Origin: Streptomyces sp. XY006
GTDB taxonomy: Bacteria; Actinomycetota; Actinomycetes; Streptomycetales; Streptomycetaceae
Direction: 5' to 3'
Length of the DNA stretch: 64,000 nt
Assembly (NCBI RefSeq): GCF_002237655.1
Contig: NZ_NOKT01000010.1
Location: 1 to 64,000 of the forward strand
Part shown: piece after piece, positions 57,857-64,000 of the stretch
How the letters are laid out: every line of letters begins with the position of its first letter
Numbering within the stretch: the first letter of the stretch is position 1
The notes under the pieces: model-generated
The model's input: the letters and a program-made list of their open reading frames with translations, nothing else
Database searches by the model: none
What the model was told of the DNA's origin: nothing
Position numbers and translations under genes: made by a program

Positions 57857-59350
57857 ATGACCTCCTCTTCTTCCCCTTCCCAGGACACCAAGCGCTTCGC
57901 GCACAGCCACCCCGAGGGTCTTCGGGCCGATGCCCTGATGGAAGAGGACGTCGCCTGGAGCCACGAGATCGACGGAGAGCGGGACGGCGACCAGTTCGAC
58001 CGCTCCGAGCGCGCGGCTCTGCGCCGCGTGGCGGGCCTGTCCACCGAGCTCGAGGACGTCACCGAGGTCGAGTACCGCCAGCTCCGCCTGGAGCGGGTCG
58101 TGCTCGTCGGCGTCTGGACCTCGGGAACCGCCCAGGACGCGGAGAACTCCCTCGCGGAGCTCGCCGCCCTCGCCGAGACGGCGGGCGCGCTCGTGCTCGA
58201 CGGCGTGATCCAGCGCCGCGACAAGCCCGACGCGGCCACGTACATCGGCTCCGGCAAGGCCGAGGAGCTGCGGGACATCGTCCTCGAGTCCGGCGCGGAC
58301 ACCGTCATCTGCGACGGTGAGCTCAGCCCGGGCCAGCTCATCCACCTCGAAGACGTCGTCAAGGTCAAGGTCATCGACCGTACGGCCCTGATCCTGGACA
58401 TCTTCGCCCAGCACGCCAAGTCCCGAGAGGGCAAGGCGCAGGTCGCGCTCGCGCAGATGCAGTACATGCTGCCGCGACTGCGCGGCTGGGGTCAGTCGCT
58501 GTCCCGGCAGATGGGCGGCGGCAAGGGCGGCGGCCTCGCCACCCGTGGTCCCGGTGAGACCAAGATCGAGACGGACCGGCGACGGATCCGCGAGAAGATG
58601 GCGAAGATGCGCCGTGAGATCGCGGAGATGAAGACCGGCCGCGAGATCAAGCGCCAGGAGCGCAAGCGCCACAAGGTGCCGTCCGTGGCCATCGCGGGCT
58701 ACACCAACGCCGGAAAGTCCTCGCTGCTCAACCGCCTCACGGGCGCGGGCGTCCTGGTCGAGAACGCCCTGTTCGCGACCCTCGACCCGACCGTGCGCCG
58801 GGCCGAGACGCCGAGCGGCCGGCTGTACACGCTCGCGGACACCGTCGGATTCGTCCGGCACCTGCCCCACCACCTGGTCGAGGCGTTCCGCTCCACGATG
58901 GAGGAGGTCGGCGAGTCCGACCTGATCCTGCACGTGGTGGACGGTTCGCACCCGAACCCGGAGGAGCAGCTGGCCGCCGTGCGCGAGGTGATCAGGGACG
59001 TCGGCGCCACCGACGTACCCGAGATCGTCGTGATCAACAAGGCGGACGCGGCCGACCCGCTGACGCTGCAGCGCCTGCTGCGCGTCGAGAAGCGGTCCAT
59101 GGCCGTCTCGGCCCGCACCGGCCAGGGCATCGAGGAACTGCTCGCGCTCATCGACAACGAGCTGCCGCGTCCCTCGGTCGAGATCGAGGCGCTCGTGCCG
59201 TACACGCACGGCAAGCTCGTCGCCCGCGCCCACGACGAGGGCGATGTGATCTCCGAGGAGCACACCCCGGAGGGCACGCTGCTCAAGGTCCGGGTGCACG
59301 AGGAACTGGCGGCGGAGCTCACGCCGTACGTCCCGGCGCCGCTCGCCTGA
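57857..59350 (+). CDS. hflX: GTPase HflX
   Basis: The 497-residue ribosome-splitting GTPase has an N-terminal HflX domain (about 75-200; GVWTSGTAQDAENSLAEL, GSGKAEELRD) and the Gly-rich linker RQMGGGKGGGLATRGPGETK (about 216-235). A coiled arm follows, then a TRAFAC GTPase core with GYTNAGKSSLLNRLTG (G1, near 280), DTVGF (G3) and NKAD (G4). The ATG follows AAGGATCC. It rescues stalled or stressed 70S ribosomes. A 25-bp duplication and a strong terminator follow the stop. Confidence 0.96.
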   Translation: MTSSSSPSQDTKRFAHSHPEGLRADALMEEDVAWSHEIDGERDGDQFDRSERAALRRVAGLSTELEDVTEVEYRQLRLERVVLVGVWTSGTAQDAENSLAELAALAETAGALVLDGVIQRRDKPDAATYIGSGKAEELRDIVLESGADTVICDGELSPGQLIHLEDVVKVKVIDRTALILDIFAQHAKSREGKAQVALAQMQYMLPRLRGWGQSLSRQMGGGKGGGLATRGPGETKIETDRRRIREKMAKMRREIAEMKTGREIKRQERKRHKVPSVAIAGYTNAGKSSLLNRLTGAGVLVENALFATLDPTVRRAETPSGRLYTLADTVGFVRHLPHHLVEAFRSTMEEVGESDLILHVVDGSHPNPEEQLAAVREVIRDVGATDVPEIVVINKADAADPLTLQRLLRVEKRSMAVSARTGQGIEELLALIDNELPRPSVEIEALVPYTHGKLVARAHDEGDVISEEHTPEGTLLKVRVHEELAAELTPYVPAPLA

Positions 59351-59351
59351 A

Positions 59352-59401
59352 CCGGCCTGGTCCCGGCCTGACGCCGCCGGCCTGGTCCCGGCCTGACGCC
59401 G
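59352..59401. repeat. Perfect 25-bp tandem duplication after hflX
   Basis: Two identical 25-bp copies (59352-59376 and 59377-59401, beginning CCGGCCTGGTCCCGG) directly follow the hflX stop. Related GGCCTGACCGG fragments continue to about 59445. The identity of the two copies implies a recent duplication. Confidence 0.95.
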
Positions 59402-59450
59402 CCGGCTGACCGGCCGGCCGAAGTCGGATGGCCTGACCGGCCGAACCGAA

Positions 59451-59493
59451 AAGGCCCGCCCCCGAGTCGATGAGTCGATCGGGGGCGGGCCTT
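59451..59493. terminator. Bidirectional terminator hflX / protease
   Basis: A perfect 15-bp stem (59451-59465 with 59479-59493) closes a 13-base loop, with A's to the left and a T-rich flank to the right. It separates hflX from the convergent protease gene. Confidence 0.9.
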
Positions 59494-59508
59494 CTTCGTG
59501 TGCGCGGG

Positions 59509-60708
59509 TCAGCGGCCGCCGTAGGTCTTGCTCATGTTCTCGTAGAGCGCCTCGGCGTCACGGCCCAGCTGCGGGCCCGCCAGCCAGGTGTTGTCGGCCG
59601 GACCGATCGAGGTGTTGGAGACCAGCACGGACTTGCCGTCCAGCACCCGGAACCAGCCCCCGCCGGACGACCCGCCGGTCATGGTGCAGCCGATGCGGTA
59701 CATCGTCGGCAGGCTCGTGCTGAGCGAGAAACGGCCCGGGACGTCGACACACTTGAACATCTTCAGGCCGTTGTAAGGCGGCGCGGCCGGGTAGCCCCAG
59801 GCGCCCATCTTGGCCGCCTCCGCCGCGGACGGGGCGGAGAAGTCCACGTCCAGCGCTGCGCCGACCGTCTCCTCGAGGGACTTCGCACCCTGCTCGGGCT
59901 TCACGTGCAGCACCGCGTAGTCGTACGCGGCCCCGTCACCGCCCGTCTCCGAACCGCCCTGGATCCACTGGTTCGACGTCGAGGCCCAGTCCGCCCACCA
60001 GTTGCCGTACGGGGCGATCTCCGTCGGGTTCGCGTTGCTCAGTTCCGCCTCGGACTTGCCGAGGTCGTTGTAGGCCGGGACGAACACGATGTTGCGGTAC
60101 CAGCCGCCGTTGCCGCCCGCGTGCACGCAGTGGCCCGCCGTCCACACCAGGTTGGACTTGCCCGGGTGGTTGACGTCCTTGATCACCGTGCCGGAGCAGA
60201 CCGCCGGGCCGTCGGGGGAGTCGAAGAAGACCTTGCCGACCGGCGCGGCGTTGCGGTGGTACGGCGTCTTCTCGGCCTGGGCCGCGACGGGCGCCGGGTC
60301 CGGGTCGCTGATGCCCTGCCCGGCCGACGCGTCCTTCGTCGTGACCGTCTTGTTGGCCTCCTCGGCGGACTGCATCCGCTCGGGCTTCCAGAGACCCTCG
60401 ATCACCGGGTTGACGAAGTCCTTGGCCTCACTGAGCCACTGGTCCCGGTCCCAGTCCTTCCAGCCGCCGTTCTTCCACTTGTCGACGTCGATCCCGTGCT
60501 CCTTGAGCTTGCCCGCGAGATCGGCCGGGATCTTGACCTTGCCGCCGGTGTCCCCCGCCTGAGTGGGGGTGGCGTCGGGCTTGTCACTCGCCGAGTCCGC
60601 CGAGCCGCCACAAGCGGTGGCGGTGAGCGCCAGGACGGCGACGAGCCCGGTGGCGGCGAGAACGGTGCGCCGCCCGCGCCTCGATGCGGGCGTACGTGTG
60701 GAACGCAT
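59509..60708 (-). CDS. Trypsin-like serine protease lipoprotein (copy A)
   Basis: The 399-residue exported protease has a signal sequence with twin Arg pairs (SRRGRRTVLAA) and lipobox ending TATAC, Cys33. An N-terminal region of about 100 residues contains HGIDVDKWKNGGWKDWDRDQ. The chymotrypsin-fold domain has His in WTAGHCVHAG, Asp in YDYAVLHV and nucleophile Ser in MTGGSSGGGW. It is a close paralogue of the gene at 60982-62205, which lies upstream on the same strand. It is probably surface-anchored; substrate unknown. No obvious strong ribosome-binding site. Confidence 0.9.
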   Translation of the reverse strand: MRSTRTPASRRGRRTVLAATGLVAVLALTATACGGSADSASDKPDATPTQAGDTGGKVKIPADLAGKLKEHGIDVDKWKNGGWKDWDRDQWLSEAKDFVNPVIEGLWKPERMQSAEEANKTVTTKDASAGQGISDPDPAPVAAQAEKTPYHRNAAPVGKVFFDSPDGPAVCSGTVIKDVNHPGKSNLVWTAGHCVHAGGNGGWYRNIVFVPAYNDLGKSEAELSNANPTEIAPYGNWWADWASTSNQWIQGGSETGGDGAAYDYAVLHVKPEQGAKSLEETVGAALDVDFSAPSAAEAAKMGAWGYPAAPPYNGLKMFKCVDVPGRFSLSTSLPTMYRIGCTMTGGSSGGGWFRVLDGKSVLVSNTSIGPADNTWLAGPQLGRDAEALYENMSKTYGGR

Positions 60709-60740
60709 GGTGCGATGACCCCCGTTGATGCGTACGTATG

Positions 60741-60793
60741 TGCTGCTGCTGCTGCTGTGTGTGTGGTGTGGTGTGGTCTCGTCTGGTGTGGTG
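60741..60793. repeat. Microsatellite in the gap between the two proteases
   Basis: A (TGC)5 run (60741-60757), a TG run and GTGTG-G repeats fill the 5' flank of protease copy A, 33 bases upstream of its ATG. In the minus-strand mRNA this is a CAG/CACACC-rich leader. The rest of the 273-bp gap shows no gene. Confidence 0.85.
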
Positions 60794-60981
60794 CTGCCGA
60801 GCGTCCTGGCCGGTGGTGCGCTGCCCGGCGCGACACCCCACTATGCCGGGGCAGTTGAGGGCGAACCGGGGTGGGGCGGTGAAGGTTTCCGTGAACCGGC
60901 GGCGCCGTGCGCCGGGCGCTCCGCCGGTGCGCCGGCCGGCCCGCCCCCGCGCCGGGCCCACCACCCCCGCCACGGGCCGGA

Positions 60982-62205
60982 CTACCGGCCCGCGTACTTC
61001 TCGCTGACCGAGTCGAACACGCCCTTGGCGACCTCACCCAGACGCGGTCCGGCCAGCCAGCCCGACGTCACCGGGCCGATCGAGGTGTTGGACACCAGCG
61101 CCGGCCGGCCGTCCGAGCCCGTCGCGACCCAACCGCCGCCCGACGAACCACCCGTCATCGTGCAGCCGATCCGGTACATCGTCGGGTCCGACGCCGTGAG
61201 CGACAGCCGACCCGGCCGGTCCTGGCACCGGTACAGCTTCTGCCCGTCGTACGGCGGCGCCGCCGGGTAGCCGATCGCCGTGACGCTCTCGACCTGCGGT
61301 ACGGCGGGCGCCTTGAAGTCGACCGGCAGCGCCGAACCGACCGTCTCCTCCAGCGACTTGCCGCCGCTGCCCTTCTCCGGCGTCACATGGATGACGGCGA
61401 AGTCGTACGGTGCGCCGTCGCCGCCCGTCGAACCGCCCTGCTCGATCCACTGGTCCGAGGTCTGCGCCCAGTCGCCCCACCAGACGCCGTAGGGAGCGAC
61501 GTCCTCGCGGGTGGCGTTCTCCAGCTCCTGGACCGGCTTGCCGTCGTCGTTGTACGAGGGCACGAACGCGATGTTGCGGTACCAGCCGCCCTTCTTGCCC
61601 GCGTGCACGCAGTGGCCCGCCGTCCACACCAGGTTGGACTTGCCCGGGTGCGCCGGGTCCTTCACCACCGTCGCCGAGCAGACCGCCGAACCCTTGGGGG
61701 AGTCGAAGAACACCTTCCCGGCCGTGGGCGCGGCGGCGTGGTACGACGGCGGCACGGCCTGCGCCCGGACCGGCGCCGGCGTGGGATCGGTGACGCCCTG
61801 GTCACCGGAGAGGTCGCTCTCGTCGACGCCCTGGTCGGGCTCCTCCGCCTCCCGCATCCGGTCCGGGTTCCAGAGCCCCTCGATGATCGGGTTGATGTAC
61901 TCGTGGGCCTCGCGCAGCCAGTCGTCCCGGTCCCAGTTCTTCCAGGCGCCGTTCTTCCACTTGTCGATGTCGATCCCGTGCTCGCGGAGCCGGTCCCTGA
62001 TGTCGTCCGGTATCCGGAGCTTGCCGTCGTCCGAGGCGGTGGCGGACGCGGAGGCCTCCCCGCCCGCCGCGGCGTCACCCGACTCGCAGGCGGTGGCGGT
62101 CAGCGCGAGCGCCGACGCGAGGGCCACGGCGCCCAGCACGGGGGAGTTCCTGCGGTGCGCCCTCCCCTCTCGGCGTGTGGTGAACGACGGCCGGATGGAT
62201 CGCAT
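60982..62205 (-). CDS. Trypsin-like serine protease lipoprotein (copy B)
   Basis: The 407-residue protein is built like copy A: lipoprotein signal ending TATAC, an acidic Ala/Ser tether and the conserved segment HGIDIDKWKNGAWKNWDRDD followed by EGLWNPDRM. The protease domain has WTAGHCVHAG (His), YDFAVIHV (Asp) and MTGGSSGGGW (Ser). The two copies share most residues around the active site and the N-terminal segment, so they arose by tandem duplication. ATG 62205 has GGGGGAGT upstream. A 273-bp gap with a microsatellite separates the copies. Confidence 0.9.
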   Translation of the reverse strand: MRSIRPSFTTRREGRAHRRNSPVLGAVALASALALTATACESGDAAAGGEASASATASDDGKLRIPDDIRDRLREHGIDIDKWKNGAWKNWDRDDWLREAHEYINPIIEGLWNPDRMREAEEPDQGVDESDLSGDQGVTDPTPAPVRAQAVPPSYHAAAPTAGKVFFDSPKGSAVCSATVVKDPAHPGKSNLVWTAGHCVHAGKKGGWYRNIAFVPSYNDDGKPVQELENATREDVAPYGVWWGDWAQTSDQWIEQGGSTGGDGAPYDFAVIHVTPEKGSGGKSLEETVGSALPVDFKAPAVPQVESVTAIGYPAAPPYDGQKLYRCQDRPGRLSLTASDPTMYRIGCTMTGGSSGGGWVATGSDGRPALVSNTSIGPVTSGWLAGPRLGEVAKGVFDSVSEKYAGR

Positions 62206-62490
62206 GATGTGACTCCCCCTGATGGTGACGAACATGGACGAAACCGGTGCTCGGCCGTGGTTTTCCGCTGCTGCATGGGGACTTCGGGCCGACACACCGC
62301 GTCCGGGAACGGCACCACACACTATGCGGTGGCTGTGGGGGAGGCCCGACGGAACAGCAACAGTTCCGTCACGGAAAGGATCTTGAGGCAACCCGTAACC
62401 CGGTGAGCGATCCGGGGTTGGTAGCGGTGGGGGGTCTGCTGTCTGTGCGCGGTCCCTGGTGCCCGTGCCCAGTAGGAGGTCAGGAAAGTC

Positions 62491-64000
62491 GTGGCGGAAT
62501 CCGTCCTTGGGGGTTGTGCGTCAGAGGAGGCCGCTGTGGGGCATGCGCCGGTGAAAACCCTCTCCGGTGATCCCGCCGACGACACCGCGGTGGAAGCGGG
62601 CGACGGCTCCATAAGAGCGGATGACGGTGCCCCGGGGGGTACGGAGGCCGGGGTTTCCGGGAGGGTTGCGGAAGCCAGCGCCAACCGGGGCCTACACGAG
62701 GACGCCGCCGAGACCTTGGACGATGACCCCGCTGAGGCTCTGGATGAGGGTGCCCGGGGAGCGCGTGGCGCGCGAGAGGGGTTTCCGCGCCGCCAGTCCG
62801 CTCGCGAGGCGGCGGCCCGGACCTACGCCCGGGCCCTGCCCATCGTGCCGGTGCGCGCGCGAGGCATGACGATCGAGGGCGCGGACGGCCGCCGCTACCT
62901 CGACTGCCTCTCGGGCGCCGGGGCCCTCGCCCTCGGACACAACCACCCCGTCGTCCTGGAAGCCATCCGCAAGGTCCTCGACTCCGGCGCCCCTCTGAAC
63001 GCCCTCGACCTCGCGACCCCCGTCAAGGACGCCTTCGTCACCGAACTCTTCCGCACCCTGCCTCCCGGACTCGCCGACCGCGCCCGCGTCCGCTTCTGCG
63101 GCCCGACCGGCAACGACGCGGTAAGGACGGCAAACGAGCTGGTCCGAGCGGCGGCCGGGCGAGCCCCTGGCCTTCTTTCCGGTGACGAGGCAGCGATCGT
63201 TCGTGTGGCGTATCCGCAGGACTGCACCGACCTGTTGCGCGCCGGTGCTGCCGCGCCCCCTGCCGGGGTGATCGTCGAACCCGTTCAGGGCGAGGGCGGC
63301 GTGTTCCCCGTGCCGGACAGCTGGTTGCGGCGAGTACGGCAGCTCACGGCCGACCGGTCCGTCCCGCTGATCGCCGACGAGATCCAGACGGGCGTCGGGC
63401 GCACCGGCGCCTTCTGGGCAGTGGAGCACAGCGGCGTGACCCCGGACGTGATGGTCCTCTCCGAGGCCATCGGCGGCAGCCTGCCTTTGGCCGTCGTCGT
63501 CTACCGCGACGACCTCGACGACCTCGACCCCGGGGAACCCGGTACCCCTACCGGCACCTTCCGTGGCAACCAGCTCGCCATGGCCGCTGGCACGGCGACA
63601 CTCGCCCACGTCCGTGAGAACCGCCTGGCCGAACGCGTCTCGTCCCTCGGCGCGCGGATGCTGCACCAACTGCGGTCGTTCTCCGGTGATGTCGCGTGCG
63701 TGGGTGAGGTCCGGGGGAGAGGGCTGATGATCGGGGTCGAGTTGGTGGATTCATCGGGGGAGACGGAACCAGCGCTCGAACTGGCCGCCGTGGTCCAGCG
63801 CGAGTGCCTGCGGCGCGGTCTCATCGTCGGGCTCGGCGGCCGCCACGCCCGTGTCGTACGACTGCTGCCACCCCTGACGATCACCGACGAGCAGGCGGCC
63901 GCCGTACTGGACCGCCTGACCGACGCGATCCAGGCAGCGGCGCAGCGCCGACAGGACACGACACGGCAGGGCACGACACGGCAGGGCACGACATGGCAGG
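62491..64000 (+). CDS. Class III aminotransferase-like protein, partial, catalytic Lys absent
   Basis: The open frame runs to the window end (503 codons, no stop). From about residue 105 it matches diaminobutyrate-2-oxoglutarate-type class III aminotransferases: RYLDCLSGAGALALGHNHP, FCGPTGNDAV, VIVEPVQGEGGV, PLIADEIQTGVGRTGAFW, TFRGNQLAMAAG and RGLMIGVELV. The PLP-lysine position in the SKAIGG motif reads SEAIGG, with Glu325 (GAG at 63463-63465). The segment between the GPTGNDAV and EPVQGEGG motifs is about 60-80 residues shorter than usual and lacks the YHG motif. The first 100 residues are an acidic low-complexity extension. GGAGGT precedes the GTG by 10 bases. By synteny it lies next to siderophore-type genes (SCO5799 region). 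It may be a pseudoenzyme or decaying gene. Confidence 0.8.
   Translation, partial: MAESVLGGCASEEAAVGHAPVKTLSGDPADDTAVEAGDGSIRADDGAPGGTEAGVSGRVAEASANRGLHEDAAETLDDDPAEALDEGARGARGAREGFPRRQSAREAAARTYARALPIVPVRARGMTIEGADGRRYLDCLSGAGALALGHNHPVVLEAIRKVLDSGAPLNALDLATPVKDAFVTELFRTLPPGLADRARVRFCGPTGNDAVRTANELVRAAAGRAPGLLSGDEAAIVRVAYPQDCTDLLRAGAAAPPAGVIVEPVQGEGGVFPVPDSWLRRVRQLTADRSVPLIADEIQTGVGRTGAFWAVEHSGVTPDVMVLSEAIGGSLPLAVVVYRDDLDDLDPGEPGTPTGTFRGNQLAMAAGTATLAHVRENRLAERVSSLGARMLHQLRSFSGDVACVGEVRGRGLMIGVELVDSSGETEPALELAAVVQRECLRRGLIVGLGGRHARVVRLLPPLTITDEQAAAVLDRLTDAIQAAAQRRQDTTRQGTTRQGTTWQ
63958..64000 (+). repeat. 15-bp tandem repeat at the aminotransferase C-terminus
   Basis: ACGACACGGCAGGGC is repeated almost three times up to the window end and encodes TTRQG units in frame. 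It continues beyond the window. Confidence 0.9.

Overview
The window is chromosomal DNA from a Streptomyces. It is very GC-rich, with G/C-biased third positions, many GTG starts and several apparently leaderless genes. It also carries Streptomyces hallmarks: ClgR, a DpsB-like protein, the giant OsaA kinase, and FtsK with a Lys/Ala-rich N-terminus. Gene content and order match, from memory, the S. coelicolor segment around SCO5746-SCO5799. I see no prophage, insertion sequence, CRISPR array, integrase or att duplication; this is vertically inherited core DNA with a few accessory genes.

Layout. 1-1050: 3' end of a 5S rRNA, a truncated DegT-type aminotransferase relic and tRNA-Thr(GGU). 1083-10663: the osmotic-stress cluster osaC (-), osaA (+), osaB (+). 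10791-18905: ftsK, a RodZ-like HTH membrane protein, the translationally coupled rimO-pgsA-cinA set, clgR and a dps gene. 19132-26356: a small membrane protein, then an SDR, nei and the 1,693-residue Lhr-type helicase, all on minus. 26448-30910: AraC regulator with azlCD, an alpha/alpha-toroid protein, a DUF3046 protein and an AI-2E family permease. 31098-33283: recA with two recognisable DNA-damage promoters, and recX. 33404-36262 (minus): rhodanese and cysteine dioxygenase behind a newly read cysteine-rich leader peptide, and a FAD monooxygenase. 36471-39876 (minus): gluABCD amino-acid ABC importer. 40167-47439: OmpR-type two-component pair, a lone TAXI protein, a MazG-like protein, a CPA2 antiporter with an RCK_C subunit, and a NarL-type two-component pair. 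47503-59350: miaB, an extradiol-dioxygenase-like protein, two small minus-strand genes, miaA, a membrane protein, dapF, rshA, a secreted M1 peptidase and hflX. 59509-62205 (minus): two tandem paralogous trypsin-like lipoproteins. 62491-end: a class III aminotransferase-like gene running off the window.

How genes work together. Stress and cell-cycle functions cluster: osaABC (osmostress), ftsK (chromosome translocation), clgR and dps (proteostasis, DNA protection), recA/recX (repair), rshA (ppGpp). tRNA modification is represented by miaA and miaB, and ribosome maintenance by rimO and hflX.

Most unusual signals: (1) a 15-codon cysteine-rich leader ORF with an ideal Shine-Dalgarno and downstream hairpin ahead of cysteine dioxygenase, which looks like a cysteine-sensing attenuator; (2) PLP-enzyme homologues near both window ends that have lost the catalytic lysine; (3) an uninterrupted 276-bp-periodic HAMP array in OsaA; (4) short tandem repeats at the 3' junctions of most convergent gene pairs, including 15 heptamers at 19426-19530; (5) a 24-bp alternating purine-pyrimidine palindrome between gluA and a response regulator. 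I did not find a wholly new multi-gene system.
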